NCBI RefSeq assembly: GCF_015291705.1
Contig: NZ_CP030050.1
Span: 5,580,001 to 5,644,000, forward strand
Reading direction: 5' to 3'
From: Bradyrhizobium arachidis
Lineage (GTDB): Bacteria > Pseudomonadota > Alphaproteobacteria > Rhizobiales > Xanthobacteraceae
DNA: 64,000 bases
The notes beneath the pieces were generated by a model that saw only the letters and a program-made list of their open reading frames with translations, was not told the origin of the DNA and ran no database searches. The translations under genes and the position numbers were made by a program. Shown piece by piece: positions 20,887 through 30,434 of the stretch; position 1 is the stretch's first letter; each line of letters begins with the position of its first letter.

Positions 20887-22597
20887 AGCACTGTTTCTCG
20901 TGCGCGCCGCCCGGATGGGTTACTGCCCCTCCGACTGCTGGTCCAACCTGCTGAGCATACTTCCAGAGCGCACCCGACGTGTGGTTAGTCGCGCGAGCGC
21001 TCCATTTGGTCTTGCGCTGAGTGAGCTCAGCGTCACTCAATTTTACGTTAAGGGTACCGACGTCCGCATCGATCTCGATGATGTCGCCGTCCTCGAGCAG
21101 CCCGATCGGGCCGCCGACCGCCGCCTCCGGGCCGACATGGCCGATGCAGAAGCCGCGGGTGGCGCCGGAGAAGCGGCCGTCGGTGATGAGCGCGATCTTG
21201 CCGCCCATGCCCTGGCCGGTCAGCGCCGCGGTGGTCTGGAGCATTTCCCGCATGCCGGGACCGCCCTTGGGCCCCTCGTAGCGGATCACGATGACTTCGC
21301 CTTCGCGATAGGTGCGCTTCTGGACCGCCTCGAAAGCATCCTCCTCACGGTCGAAGCACCTGGCCGGACCGGTAAACTTGAGGTTAGACATTCCCGCGAC
21401 TTTCACGATCGCACCTTCTGGCGCCAAATTCCCCTTCAGACCGACCACACCGCCTGTCACGGTGATGGGCTTGTCTGCCGGGTGCACCACGTCCTGGTGC
21501 GGATTCCATTTCACGCTTTTGAGGTTTTCGGCGATCGTTCGACCGGTGACCGTAATGCAGTCGCCGTGGAGAAATCCGTTGTCGAGCAGCGTCTTCATCA
21601 GAAGCGGTATGCCACCTACTTCAAACATGTCTTTGGCGACATAACGACCACCCGGCTTCAAATCCGCGACATAAGGTGTCTTTTTGAAGATTTCGGCGAC
21701 GTCGAATAAGTCAAACTTAATGCCGGCCTCGTGCGCGATCGCCGGCAGGTGCAGTGCAGCATTGGTCGAGCCGCCGGAGGCTGCGACCACGGCAGCGGCA
21801 TTCTCCAGCGCCTTGCGGGTGACGATGTCGCGCGGCCGGAGGTTCTCGGCGATCAGGTCCATCACCTTCTCGCCTGCGGTCATGCAGAAGGCGTCGCGGA
21901 TCTCGTAGGGCGCCGGGGCACCGGCCGAGTAAGGCAGCGCGAGGCCAATAGCTTCCGAGACGGTCGCCATGGTGTTGGCGGTGAACTGCGCGCCGCAGGC
22001 GCCCGCCGAGGGGCACGCCACGCGCTCGATCTCGTCGAGGTCCTCGTCCGACATGGCGCCGACCGAGTGCTTGCCGACCGCCTCGAACATGTCCTGCACG
22101 GTGACCTGCTGCCCGCGGAAATTGCCGGGCAGGATCGAGCCGCCGTAGATGAAGATCGAGGGCACGTTGAGACGGACCATCGCCATCATCATGCCCGGCA
22201 GCGACTTGTCGCAGCCGGCGAGACCGACGAGGGCGTCATAGGCATGGCCGCGCACGGTCAGTTCGACCGAGTCGGCGATGCATTCGCGCGACGGCAGCGA
22301 GGAGCGCATGCCGTCATGGCCCATGGCGATGCCGTCGGTGACGGTGATGGTGCAGAATTCGCGGGGCGTGCCGCCGCCCGACGCGACGCCCTTCTTCACC
22401 GCCTGGGCCTGGCGCATCAGGGCGATGTTGCAGGGAGCGGCCTCGTTCCAGCAGGAGGCGACGCCGACGAAAGGCTGGTGGATCTGCTCGGTGGTCAGAC
22501 CCATGGCGTAGAAGTAGGACCGGTGCGGCGCGCGCGCAGGGCCTTCCGTCACGTGACGGCTCGGCAGCCTCTGCTTGATGTTGGCCTTCGCGTCCAT
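20873..22597 (-). CDS. ilvD: dihydroxy-acid dehydratase
   Basis: 574 aa Fe-S enzyme of valine, leucine and isoleucine synthesis that dehydrates 2,3-dihydroxy acids to 2-oxo acids. Cluster cysteines lie in [23 protein letters not shown] and [16 protein letters not shown]. The C-terminal [20 protein letters not shown] is the conserved active-site region. It is upstream of and overlapping the exoR-like gene, so the two may be co-transcribed. No ilv leader peptide or attenuator is obvious; a 16-base tandem repeat lies in the upstream gap. Confidence 0.96.
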   Translation of the reverse strand: MDAKANIKQRLPSRHVTEGPARAPHRSYFYAMGLTTEQIHQPFVGVASCWNEAAPCNIALMRQAQAVKKGVASGGGTPREFCTITVTDGIAMGHDGMRSSLPSRECIADSVELTVRGHAYDALVGLAGCDKSLPGMMMAMVRLNVPSIFIYGGSILPGNFRGQQVTVQDMFEAVGKHSVGAMSDEDLDEIERVACPSAGACGAQFTANTMATVSEAIGLALPYSAGAPAPYEIRDAFCMTAGEKVMDLIAENLRPRDIVTRKALENAAAVVAASGGSTNAALHLPAIAHEAGIKFDLFDVAEIFKKTPYVADLKPGGRYVAKDMFEVGGIPLLMKTLLDNGFLHGDCITVTGRTIAENLKSVKWNPHQDVVHPADKPITVTGGVVGLKGNLAPEGAIVKVAGMSNLKFTGPARCFDREEDAFEAVQKRTYREGEVIVIRYEGPKGGPGMREMLQTTAALTGQGMGGKIALITDGRFSGATRGFCIGHVGPEAAVGGPIGLLEDGDIIEIDADVGTLNVKLSDAELTQRKTKWSARATNHTSGALWKYAQQVGPAVGGAVTHPGGAHEKQCYADI

Positions 22598-22647
22598 TGC
22601 AAACCAGTTTCCCCGGCTAACCCTTTCAGACCCGAAAAATCAGAGCC

Positions 22648-22679
22648 AAGATTTGAATCGACCAAGATTCGAATCGACC
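22648..22679. repeat. 16-base tandem duplication upstream of ilvD
   Basis: Two adjacent 16-base units, AAGATTTGAATCGACC and AAGATTCGAATCGACC, differ at one base and lie 51-82 bases before the ilvD start codon, where a promoter or operator would be expected. Confidence 0.5.
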
Positions 22680-23082
22680 CTTGGATTTCCCGTCGCCTTG
22701 TTCGGACCGCCGCTGTCTCTCAAACTTTAGAGCGATTTTATTCATGTTCAGGTGTGGCCAAAAAGCGGCGCTGATGCGAACCGGCAGTGACGAGAGTTAA
22801 ATCCGCCGTGAGTGTTGCGTGAACAGCACAATCGTTACCGGGAAGACACGGGTTGGCTTACCTTGATACCGTAGCGAAAATGACAATCCACAACTTGAGA
22901 TTTTATGACACGAGCAGCGCGCCCGGCTTCGGCGCAATGACCGCGTATCCACATTTGGGTCGATCCCTCACCGTTAGTGCCGTGGAGCGGGCAAAGGCGC
23001 AAAGTGCCGTGCCCACCACCGCTCCACCCTACGATGCTGGATCGCTTCGCTGCGCTCGCCATGACGGGGTACAGCATCTGAG

Positions 23083-23149
23083 GTAGAGCGCAGCGAAACC
23101 CATCGACTCTCGTCGGCACCGAAGCATGATGGGTTTCGCTCCGCTCTAC
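23083..23149. repeat. inverted repeat with 23-base arms
   Basis: Left arm GGTAGAGCGCAGCGAAACCC plus ATC, right arm its complement with one mismatch, about 20-base loop. This is a recurrent rhizobial intergenic element rather than a clear terminator, since no T-run follows. Confidence 0.6.
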
Positions 23150-23313
23150 CCATCCTGCGGCCTCGCAGACACCTTTCCGGCCTCGCCGGCTTAAATCCGA
23201 ATTTCGGTAAAGTGGAATAATTCTACAAAGATCGATTGACAGCCTCGCAGGTGTTTTGCCCGTCGGGCAACACGTCTCGATACGACAAGATCACCGTCCC
23301 GAGCGAACCAGGA

Positions 23314-23508
23314 CTATTTCCTGTGCATGTGTCCGGACTGCGCTTCGAATCTCGCGACCGGCCGATCAAGTTGCCAGAGCTCCACATCGTGGCTGTCAAC
23401 GAGTTTGGCGGCGCGAGAGATCGCCGATTCATCGTCGGTGCAGTCCATTTGAACCACCCCGATCGGTACGCTGTGGCGTCCCACCACAAATGCGCGATAT
23501 GCCGGCAT
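23314..23508 (-). CDS. small conserved hypothetical protein (64 aa)
   Basis: The start MPAYRAFVVGRHS at 23508 and the core AAKLVDSHDVELWQLDRPVA fit a small soluble alpha/beta fold that I know from many Bradyrhizobium genomes as an uncharacterised family (start MPAYRAY, then HDVELWQLDR). Function unknown. The open frame extends 33 codons upstream but is not conserved in style. It is divergent from the 23824 gene. Confidence 0.65.
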   Translation of the reverse strand: MPAYRAFVVGRHSVPIGVVQMDCTDDESAISRAAKLVDSHDVELWQLDRPVARFEAQSGHMHRK

Positions 23509-23823
23509 CCTGATCTCCGAAAAAGAATTGCAGCTCCACGTCAGAACATGACGCCGGGCAAATCTGAATTCGATGAGGATCGGAGCGCCGGTTTGTAGGG
23601 GCGGCATAGTGGCCGCACCGGTCCTATGCGGAACCTATACAATCGGGACCGCGCTCATCTCGAAATCATATCGCGACCAGCAACATATCGAGCCGGTCAC
23701 GCCTGTCCGCGTGACGCATCGCAGGGAATGCGAACCGCGCGTGGCGTGGCGAGCCGCCACGATCCATCCCGCAAGCTTCGGCCTGCCCTGCCTGGCAACA
23801 ACAACAACCGAACCGGTGAACTC
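23509..23823. other. 315-base intergenic region
   Basis: Divergent gap between two small orphan genes. I see no gene, no strong hairpin and no recognisable operator; it must hold the promoters of both flanking genes. Confidence 0.4.
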
Positions 23824-24261
23824 ATGTCTACCTCAGAGGTCAGCGACAGGATCATTGAACCGATGATCGCGCTCGCAGGCTGCTCACCCCGGCAGCGCAT
23901 TGTCGTGGTCGGCGCGAAGAGCATGGAATTGATGATGGATCTGCAAAGGCGCGGATATTTTCTGGCTGCCTCGGCCGGCAATTGCGGCCTCCCGGCCGCC
24001 CAGTACGACGCAGCTCTCGTGGATTGGCGACGACGCCCGCTCAGCGCGCTCGATGCGGCGATGGATTGGCTCGACGGCTTCCTCGGGCCCCGTGCCGTGC
24101 TGGTGATCTGGCTCGACGCGCAGAAAGCGCAAGCGAAGGACAACCTTCGCGCCGCGGTGGCGAAGCGTGGCTTCGTCGTCCTGCAGGGCGCCGAACATCC
24201 GTGCGGCAGTGCCCTGCTCGCGCGACGATCGCAAGCCTATCCGATGCAAAAGGCGGCATAG
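23824..24261 (+). CDS. conserved hypothetical protein (145 aa), degenerate Rossmann-like
   Basis: The start MSTSEVSDRIIEPMIALAGC is chosen at 23824; the upstream open frame is low-quality. The chain shows a beta-alpha-beta pattern: RIVVVGAKSMELMMDLQRRG (a glycine-poor analogue of a SAM-binding loop), YDAALVDWRRRP, and AVLVIWLDAQKAQA. This suggests a methyltransferase-like or Rossmann fold lacking the GxGxG motif, so I would not call it an enzyme. The region around it holds only small orphan genes. Confidence 0.6.
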   Translation: MSTSEVSDRIIEPMIALAGCSPRQRIVVVGAKSMELMMDLQRRGYFLAASAGNCGLPAAQYDAALVDWRRRPLSALDAAMDWLDGFLGPRAVLVIWLDAQKAQAKDNLRAAVAKRGFVVLQGAEHPCGSALLARRSQAYPMQKAA

Positions 24262-24275
24262 GCACGCTGCCGATC

Positions 24276-24551
24276 ATGGCGAGACCGGAGCAGCCGCGCG
24301 GCTTGATCCTGCCGCTCCCCGATCCGCTCTCCCTGATCCATCTCGTGGAGACCTCTCCCATGTTGAAGTCGAGGATACGGCGCGCCGTCATACGCGAGTG
24401 GATGGCACGTGCGCCCGAGCAGCGGCGATCGCTCCAGCAGGCCCTCGCTTTCGCAAGAGACGCGAGCGCGAGGCACAGGCTGCCACGCAGCCGCCAGTCG
24501 CCATGCGGCGTGATCATGCAATGGTTGAAGCCGCGCACGGGACGCGGCTAG
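24276..24551 (+). CDS. possible small basic protein (91 aa)
   Basis: Starts at ATG 24276, 14 bases after the previous gene, giving MARPEQPRGLILPLPDPLSL and a basic, helix-prone C-terminal half (RSLQQALAFARDASARHRLP, ending WLKPRTGRG). No ribosome binding site is obvious and I do not recognise the family. It is supported mainly by position, a plausible amphipathic composition and convergence with the next gene at 5-base spacing. Confidence 0.35.
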   Translation: MARPEQPRGLILPLPDPLSLIHLVETSPMLKSRIRRAVIREWMARAPEQRRSLQQALAFARDASARHRLPRSRQSPCGVIMQWLKPRTGRG

Positions 24552-24555
24552 CCGC

Positions 24556-24813
24556 TCAGCCCCGCCCCCGCGGGCGCTGGGCCAGGGCCCAGGCGGCGGT
24601 CACGTCGCGTGGCGGAACTTCGATGCGCTTGATCGGGGTCAGTTCGCCGGACGCGGAGACGATGGCGGTCTCCTCGCTGCGGCAGCGCGGACACACGAAA
24701 CGGACCTCGTGCGGGGTCGCCGACCAACTCGAACGTTTCAGGTTCGCCGCCATCGGCCAGGCGTCACAGTGCGAGCACGACACCAGGAACCGACCGGGAT
24801 CGAGCATACCCAT
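24556..24813 (-). CDS. small zinc-ribbon-like protein (85 aa)
   Basis: Two cysteine pairs, VSCSHCDAW and FVCPRCRSE, spaced about 28 residues apart, form a probable zinc ribbon. A basic Pro-rich tail follows (KRIEVPPRDVTAAW). There is no membrane segment. The single ATG pair near 24813 sets the start. Function unknown; such proteins are frequent single genes in Bradyrhizobium. Confidence 0.6.
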   Translation of the reverse strand: MGMLDPGRFLVSCSHCDAWPMAANLKRSSWSATPHEVRFVCPRCRSEETAIVSASGELTPIKRIEVPPRDVTAAWALAQRPRGRG

Positions 24814-24919
24814 TCCATAGGACTCCGCGTCCTGCCCGCCCCTTCAATGATTAACCCATGTGAATCGTTCCGGTGGCTGGGCACCGTCGGCCCTCGGCGA
24901 GCCGCCCCCGGCCCGCGGC

Positions 24920-25132
24920 TCAGTGCGCGCCCTTGAGGGTGCAGGAAGTGGTGCAGGTCACGGTGTTGCCGTGGTCGCACGCCTTGCAGGCGGCAACGCA
25001 CTGGTTCATGTCGCGGGGATTGAAGGAGCTGTAGGTCCGCATCGGGCACGCCGGCGTCGAGCCGGTGATGTCCTGCTCCTGATTGCAGGCCGCCGTCATC
25101 AGCGCGAAGATGATCACCGCAAGAAGGCGCAT
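24920..25132 (-). CDS. small Cys-rich lipoprotein (70 aa)
   Basis: The start MRLLAVIIFALMTAACNQEQ at 25132 creates a lipoprotein signal with the lipobox MTAAC; an in-frame extension of 42 codons upstream would bury it and is rejected. The mature part has seven further cysteines (CPMR, QCVAACKACDHG, CTTSCT), suggesting a disulfide-bonded or metal-binding periplasmic peptide. Role unknown. Confidence 0.7.
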   Translation of the reverse strand: MRLLAVIIFALMTAACNQEQDITGSTPACPMRTYSSFNPRDMNQCVAACKACDHGNTVTCTTSCTLKGAH

Positions 25133-25285
25133 GCGATTGCCCCAGGAGCGATCGGCAAAGGACGTCATCAGGGAACGCTGTATCGCAACGGCTCCCGGCA
25201 TTCCCGCTGCGAGCCATCGCGAACCGCGACGCTCACATCCGGCAAGGATGCGTGCCAAACCTTAAGAACGGATTGCCGCCCCACG

Positions 25286-25462
25286 TCAGGCCGCGGCCCT
25301 GGTCGCGATCGCCCGCCGCGTGTCCAGCGCCAGCTGGCGATACTGTTCCGAGAGTTTCAGATAGAACTCGCGCTTGGCGCTGTCGGTGGCGAGCTTGGTG
25401 ATGAGCTCGCATTCGGCGGTGAGCGTCTCGAACCGTTCCAGCCTGTCCTGAAGTTCTGTCAT
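25286..25462 (-). CDS. small helical protein (58 aa)
   Basis: Start MTELQDRLERFETLTAECEL at 25462; nearly all of it should form alpha-helix with a heptad-like pattern (LERFETL, LITKLA, FYLKLSEQYRQLAL). An open extension of 29 codons upstream is not typical. Small helical proteins of this form are widespread in Bradyrhizobium; function unknown. Confidence 0.55.
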   Translation of the reverse strand: MTELQDRLERFETLTAECELITKLATDSAKREFYLKLSEQYRQLALDTRRAIATRAAA

Positions 25463-25565
25463 CGGCGTGTCCCCATCAAACGCCTTAGGGACAGCAAACC
25501 TAAGCCCGGGAAATAGGTCACGGCGAACATCGTTATGAAGTAGAATCAATTATTCCGGCGCGCCG

Positions 25566-27389
25566 CTATTTCTGCTCCAAACGCCAGGCGCCGTCCCATC
25601 CCTCGTCGGGCGGATCGGTCTCGAACTGTGCGATGCGACCGAGCAGCGTGCGCGAGGGACCGTCGCCGGGGACGGCTTCGAGCGCCGCGTTGAGGGCGGC
25701 ACGCGCCTCGTCGAAACGGCAGGCACGGTAGGCGGCAAGGCCTTCGGCATAATGCGCGCGCAGGCTCGCTTGCGCGCCGGTGAGCGCGCCGGAGCGTGCC
25801 ATCACCTCGAAGATCGGTTGCGGGATGGTCTGGCCCACGACCGCGAGACGGTCGATCTCGCGCAGCTCGAGCTGCGTGCCGATCGCCTCTGCGGTCGCCT
25901 GCGCGATCAGGATGCGGGTACCGTACGTCTTGTTGACGGCCTCGAGCCGCGAGGCGAGGTTCACCGCGTCGCCCATCACGGTGAAGCTCATCATCAGCTC
26001 GGAGCCGATGCTGCCGGTCAGGACCTCGCCGGTGGCGATGCCGATCCGCAGATCGCACGGCGCGGGCATGGCGCGGATGCCGAGCAGGTCAGGCAATTGC
26101 CGTTGGAGCGCCGGCACCTGCTCGGCCATGTCGATGGCGGCAAGGCCCGCGAGCAGCGCGGGCTCGTCCTCGTCGATGAAGGGCGGGCCCCAATAGGCCA
26201 TCACGGCATCGCCGATATATTTGTCGATGACGCCGCGATTGCTCCTGATCGGACCGGACATCACGGTGAAATAGTGGTTCATCACCTTGACGAGGCCGCG
26301 CGGGGTCATGCCCTCGCTCATCGAGGTGAAGCCGCTCATGTCGCAGAACATGATGGTCATGACCCGGCGCTGGCCGTCGATGGCGACCTCCGGCCGGTCG
26401 ATCAGCCCCTGCACCACCTTGGGGTCGATGTAGCGGCCGAAGGTCTCGCGGATGCGCTCGTTGTGGCGGAGCTGCTCGACCATGCGGTTGAAGGCGGCAG
26501 CGAGCTCGCCGATCTCGTCCTTTGTCGAGACCGTGATGGGCTTGTCGAAGCGCCCGGCCTCGACCTCGCGGGTGCCGGCGAGCAGCAGGCGCACCGGCCG
26601 CGTGATGCCGCTCGAGACCAGCATCGCGAAGACAAAGCCGACGATCGCTGCGAGCAAGGTCACGATGCCCGAGATGATGATCGCCTGATGCTGCCGGCCG
26701 ATCACCGTCGACGTTGAGGCAAAGACCTGCTTGAGCATGTCGCCACGAATGCCGTCGATCCTCTGATTGAACTGGTCGCGCAGGACGTCGAGACGCTCCA
26801 GCGTGCCGCGCGCCTCCGGCATCTGCTTGGCATCGATTTGCTTGAGGAGCCTTGCATGCTCCTCGTTCATGCCACGACGCAGTTCGGAGACAGCGGTTTC
26901 GATGTGGGCGTCGATCCGCGCCAGCGCGGCATTGTCCGAGGGCGTCCTGGTATCGTCGATGATCGCGTTGATGTGGCTGCGCGCGTCCGAGGTCTCCTGC
27001 TCGATCCTGCGGTCGGCTTCCTCGAACTCCTTCAGCCGCGCCGCGTAGGCCTCCTCGTCCGGAGCCTCCTGCATCTTCATCATGACCATGCGGCGCAGCG
27101 CCACCGACCGCTCCAGCGAGCGGATATTGGCGCGCGCCAGATCGCCATAGGCGGGGATGTAGCGGTTGGTCAGCTCGTCCAGGAGGACGCCGACCTGGCT
27201 CGACATCACCATCGACAGGATCGAGGTGACCAGCATCAGGACGATCAATCCGAGGGCGATGCCGACGATCTTGCGCCGGATCGACTGGTTGAAAAGCGGC
27301 ATGAGCGATTGGGACAAAGTGCTGAGAGGACGGATGGAACCCAATATACCGGATTTGGCGGCGGGAACACGCGCAATCCGGCTCTTCAT
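25566..27389 (-). CDS. HAMP-domain adenylate/guanylate cyclase
   Basis: About 607 aa from ATG 27389 (or 578 from 27302, MPLFNQSIRRK; neither has a good ribosome binding site). One membrane helix (IVGIALGLIVLMLVTSIL), a periplasmic helical four-helix-type sensor, a second helix (IIISGIVTLLAAIVGFVFAM), then HAMP and a class III cyclase domain. The metal-binding aspartates are in FCDMSGFTSMSE and KYIGDAVMAYWG, and the transition-state Asn/Arg in VMGDAVNLASRLEAV. It should make cAMP in response to an external signal. A short tail with TPR-like helices follows. Confidence 0.9.
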   Translation of the reverse strand: MKSRIARVPAAKSGILGSIRPLSTLSQSLMPLFNQSIRRKIVGIALGLIVLMLVTSILSMVMSSQVGVLLDELTNRYIPAYGDLARANIRSLERSVALRRMVMMKMQEAPDEEAYAARLKEFEEADRRIEQETSDARSHINAIIDDTRTPSDNAALARIDAHIETAVSELRRGMNEEHARLLKQIDAKQMPEARGTLERLDVLRDQFNQRIDGIRGDMLKQVFASTSTVIGRQHQAIIISGIVTLLAAIVGFVFAMLVSSGITRPVRLLLAGTREVEAGRFDKPITVSTKDEIGELAAAFNRMVEQLRHNERIRETFGRYIDPKVVQGLIDRPEVAIDGQRRVMTIMFCDMSGFTSMSEGMTPRGLVKVMNHYFTVMSGPIRSNRGVIDKYIGDAVMAYWGPPFIDEDEPALLAGLAAIDMAEQVPALQRQLPDLLGIRAMPAPCDLRIGIATGEVLTGSIGSELMMSFTVMGDAVNLASRLEAVNKTYGTRILIAQATAEAIGTQLELREIDRLAVVGQTIPQPIFEVMARSGALTGAQASLRAHYAEGLAAYRACRFDEARAALNAALEAVPGDGPSRTLLGRIAQFETDPPDEGWDGAWRLEQK

Positions 27390-27624
27390 GGCGCCGCCAG
27401 CAGCCGCAACCGTCGCGCGAGCCTTATTCGTTAACAAAGATTAAAGATACTGCCTTTTCCGCCGTTTCGGAAGTTCCCGTCTGCATCCGTATTTTGCCGC
27501 ATTGTTGCGTGAGCGTGAGGAATGCGAGACGATGTCGTGACATCGTTTTGGTGTCGTCGTTGATTCTCAAGCCGCATGTCGTCGCGGACCTTGGTTTGTA
27601 GTGGTTTCGCAGGGGGACCATCCA

Positions 27625-29811
27625 ATGAACCAGTGCCTACGCTCGCTCGCGTGTGTCGTTGCCGTGGCCGCGATGGCCTTCTTTCCCACTGAACTGGCGG
27701 CGAAGAGCAGTCACAAATCATCCGCGCCGAAGAAGACGCATGAGGCGAAAGCCGGCAAGCAGCGCCACGCCGCGGCCAAATCGCGGCACGGCAAGCATGC
27801 CGAGGCCAAGCGCAAATCGAAGAAGCAGGATGACGAACCCGCGGACAAGCCGGCTCCGCCGCCGCTGACCGGCGATCTCGCCGCGCTGAAGGACGCGATC
27901 GACCTCGCCCGCAAGGGCAAGAGCGACGATGCGACCGCCGCGCGCGACCGCATCGCGGATCCCGCCGGACAAAAGCTCGCCGACTGGTTCATGCTGCGTC
28001 ATTCCGAGAGCACCGCACCTTTCAGGCGCTACGCCGGCTTCCTCGCCGCCAATCCGGACTGGCCGAGCAGCGCGCTGCTGCGCCGCCGCGCCGAAGCGCG
28101 GCTGTGGCAGGAGAAGAGCGACGCGGCGACCGTGCACAAATTCACGATGGACCGGCCGACCAGCGCCAAGGGCAAGTTTGCGCTGGCCCGCGTGCTGCTC
28201 AGCGAAGGCGATGCCGACCGGGCCGCTCGTCTGGTGCGTGAGGCCTGGCGCAGTGAGGAGTTGTCCGAACGCAGCGAGGAGGATTCCTACGAGGCGTTCC
28301 GCGATCTCCTCGCCGCCGAGGATCACCGCGCGCGCATGGACAAGCGCCTCGGTGCCAAAGACTATGGCGCTGCGCGCCGCGCGGCAAAACGGCTCGGCGA
28401 GGACGCGCTCGCGATCGTCAAGGCCTGCGCCGCCGTCACGGGCAAGGCCAACAAGGCCAAGGACTATCTCGACGACGTGCCGGCCGATGCGCGCGCCGAT
28501 CTCGGCTATGTGCTGTGCCGCGCGCAGTGGCACCTCCAGAAGGACCGGATCGACGACGCGGCCGAGGTGATCCTCGCCGCCGCGCCCGGCATGATGGCGG
28601 CGCAAGACACGGATGCCTGGTGGCGCGAGCGGCGCCTGCTGGCGCGCAAGCTGCTCGACCAGGGCAAATTCAAGACGGCCTACGACGTGGTGCGCTCCGC
28701 GGCGGTGCCCGAGAAGGAAGTCTACCGCATCGACTATCACTTCATGTGCGGCTGGATCGCGCTGCGCTATCTCGACGATCCCAGGACCGCGATGGTGCAC
28801 TTCGCCGCCATCGACGAGGGCTCGGTCAATCCGATCGCGCTGTCGCGCGCGCATTACTGGCGCGGCCGTGCTGCCGAGGCCATGGGCGCAACCGCCGACG
28901 CGCGCATGAGCTACGAGGCCGCGGCACGCTATCCGACCGCCTATTACGGCCAGCTCGCGCGTGCCAAGCTCGGCATCGACCGCATCGAGCTGCGGGCGCC
29001 CTCGCCCGTGCTGGCCTCCGCCGACACGCCGCCCGCCGACGAGCGCGTGCGCGCCGTCGACATGCTCTACGGCATCGGCGAGCGCGACATGGTGTTCTAC
29101 TACGCCGAGGATTTCGCCAAGGAGAGCACCGACGTCGCGGCGCTCGAAGCGCTCGGCGAGCTCGCCGGCCGGCGCAACGACGCACGGGTGATGCTGGAGG
29201 TGGGCAAGTCGGCGCTGGCGCGCGGGCTCGCGCTCGACCACTACGCCTTCCCGACCATCGGCATCCCCGAGCACAAGCAGGTCGCGCCCGCGATCGAGAC
29301 CAGCGTGATCTATTCGGTGGCGCGCACCGAAAGCTCGTTCGACCAGCGCGACAAGTCGCCCGCCAACGCGGTCGGCCTGATGCAGGTGACGCCGGAAGCG
29401 GGGCGCGACACCGCAAAGCGCTTCGGCCTGACCTATGACTGGGACCGGATGGTCTCCGACCCCGTCTACAACACGCAGATGGGCGCGGCCGAGCTCAGCG
29501 CGCTGTTGTCGGAATATCGCGGCAACCAGATCATGACGTTCGCCGGCTACAATGCCGGCCGCGGCCGGGTGCGCGAATGGGTGCAGGCGCGGGGCGATCC
29601 CAGGGATCCCAATGTCGATCCGGTCGACTGGGTCGAACGCATCCCGCTGTCGGAGACGCGCAACTACGTCCAGCGCGTGATGGAGAACGTGCTGGTGTAC
29701 CGCGCCCGGCTCGAGGATGGCGGCGTGGTCGCCAGCAAGAGCGATCAGCGCGTGGTGACGCAGCAGGCCGGCGCAACCGCGCCCGTGGCGGCCGCAGCAA
29801 CCGCTCCCTAG
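27625..29811 (+). CDS. soluble lytic murein transglycosylase
   Basis: 728 aa, Slt70-like. Signal peptide (SLACVVAVAAMAFFPTELAA), a Lys/Ala-rich linker, a long helical superhelix (about residues 90-540) and the C-terminal SLT domain: catalytic Glu in ARTESSFDQRDKSP, then AVGLMQVTPEAG and FAGYNAGRGRVREW. It cleaves glycan strands giving 1,6-anhydro ends, the source of NagZ substrates. The ATG at 27625 has a GGGGGA ribosome binding site; eight codons are open upstream. Confidence 0.93.
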   Translation: MNQCLRSLACVVAVAAMAFFPTELAAKSSHKSSAPKKTHEAKAGKQRHAAAKSRHGKHAEAKRKSKKQDDEPADKPAPPPLTGDLAALKDAIDLARKGKSDDATAARDRIADPAGQKLADWFMLRHSESTAPFRRYAGFLAANPDWPSSALLRRRAEARLWQEKSDAATVHKFTMDRPTSAKGKFALARVLLSEGDADRAARLVREAWRSEELSERSEEDSYEAFRDLLAAEDHRARMDKRLGAKDYGAARRAAKRLGEDALAIVKACAAVTGKANKAKDYLDDVPADARADLGYVLCRAQWHLQKDRIDDAAEVILAAAPGMMAAQDTDAWWRERRLLARKLLDQGKFKTAYDVVRSAAVPEKEVYRIDYHFMCGWIALRYLDDPRTAMVHFAAIDEGSVNPIALSRAHYWRGRAAEAMGATADARMSYEAAARYPTAYYGQLARAKLGIDRIELRAPSPVLASADTPPADERVRAVDMLYGIGERDMVFYYAEDFAKESTDVAALEALGELAGRRNDARVMLEVGKSALARGLALDHYAFPTIGIPEHKQVAPAIETSVIYSVARTESSFDQRDKSPANAVGLMQVTPEAGRDTAKRFGLTYDWDRMVSDPVYNTQMGAAELSALLSEYRGNQIMTFAGYNAGRGRVREWVQARGDPRDPNVDPVDWVERIPLSETRNYVQRVMENVLVYRARLEDGGVVASKSDQRVVTQQAGATAPVAAAATAP

Positions 29812-29886
29812 TCGGCGCCGCCGGGGCTGGACACGGCGCTCGCAAGGCTGCGTTGCTGCGGCTTCCACGCGAGTGCGGTCGCGCGG

Positions 29887-30249
29887 CTAGGTATCACCTC
29901 CTTCCGTCGTGATCAGGTCGCGGCCGTCCAGGTATGCGCCGGTCAAGGCTCTCGCGAAGGTCCAGGTCTGTATCGTGCAACTCCAGCACGAGATGGCACT
30001 CAGGACCGCCAACGTCTCGATCATGCTTCGGGCAGCGGCCTCGACGTTTCCGGCGGCCGGCTCTGTGCGCCCGGGCAGCGGCCATTGCATCAAGAACGTC
30101 GTGAATTCGCCGCGCCGATAGCAATCGTAGTCACAGTAGCGCTGCTGTGTCCGCACATGCCGGACATAGCCGGACCGGATCGACCGCGAACATGTGCTGC
30201 ACGTGGCCGCGCACAACGGGGGCTCGTGATTGACCAGCACGAATTTCAT
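29887..30249 (-). CDS. small CxxC-x18-CxxxC protein with C-terminal extension (120 aa)
   Basis: The N-terminal 50 residues carry TCSTCSRSIRSGYVRHV and RYCDYDCYRRG, a CxxC-(18)-CxxxC arrangement that is likely to bind zinc. The C-terminal half is mildly hydrophobic (IETLAVLSAISCWSCTIQ) and has no match I recognise. Its ATG overlaps the stop of the preceding gene by 4 bases, so it is translationally coupled. It is a divergent relative of the next two small proteins of the operon. Confidence 0.6.
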   Translation of the reverse strand: MKFVLVNHEPPLCAATCSTCSRSIRSGYVRHVRTQQRYCDYDCYRRGEFTTFLMQWPLPGRTEPAAGNVEAAARSMIETLAVLSAISCWSCTIQTWTFARALTGAYLDGRDLITTEGGDT

Positions 30250-30434
30250 GAAGCCGCCCTCACGCGATCTTTCGCCAGGACCTCGCAGAACAACGCGTAG
30301 CACTGATGGTCGCAATAACGCAGACCGGTCGCGATCTCGCGGAGATAGCTGTCGCTGACCGGCTCGGAGCACTGCATGCACCCGATCCGCCGGAACGGGA
30401 TCCGGTCGTTCACCAGCACGAAGGCGAATCTCAT
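30246..30434 (-). CDS. small CxxC-x18-CxxxC protein (62 aa)
   Basis: Starts MRFAFVLVNDRIPFRR and contains GCMQCSEPVSDSYLREIA followed by RYCDHQCY: the same CxxC-(18)-CxxxC spacing and RYCD-x-x-CY block as the downstream protein. Probably a one-zinc treble-clef or knuckle. Start and stop overlap both neighbours by 4 bases (ATGA), making a coupled series. Function unknown. Confidence 0.65.
   Translation of the reverse strand: MRFAFVLVNDRIPFRRIGCMQCSEPVSDSYLREIATGLRYCDHQCYALFCEVLAKDRVRAAS

Larger units (their letters stand above)
22598..23313. other. 716-base gene-free stretch with several repeats
   Basis: No convincing gene. It holds, from ilvD outward: a 16-base tandem duplication at 22648-22679 (AAGATTTGAATCGACC then AAGATTCGAATCGACC); a mosaic of short G+C-rich repeats between 22910 and 23080 (CTTCGCTGCGCTCGCCATGA); an inverted repeat at about 23083-23149 with 22 of 23 matching arm bases (GGTAGAGCGCAGCGAAACCC and its complement); and TTGCCCGTCGGGCAA at 23256-23270. 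It looks like an accumulation site for small non-coding repeats. Confidence 0.6.

Noticed and set aside
27718..29868. 716-codon open frame antisense to the lytic transglycosylase gene
   Set aside because: High-G+C shadow: the opposite strand encodes a full Slt70-like protein with catalytic Glu and signal peptide, and the antisense reading has no recognisable motif and an Arg/His/Gly-skewed composition.
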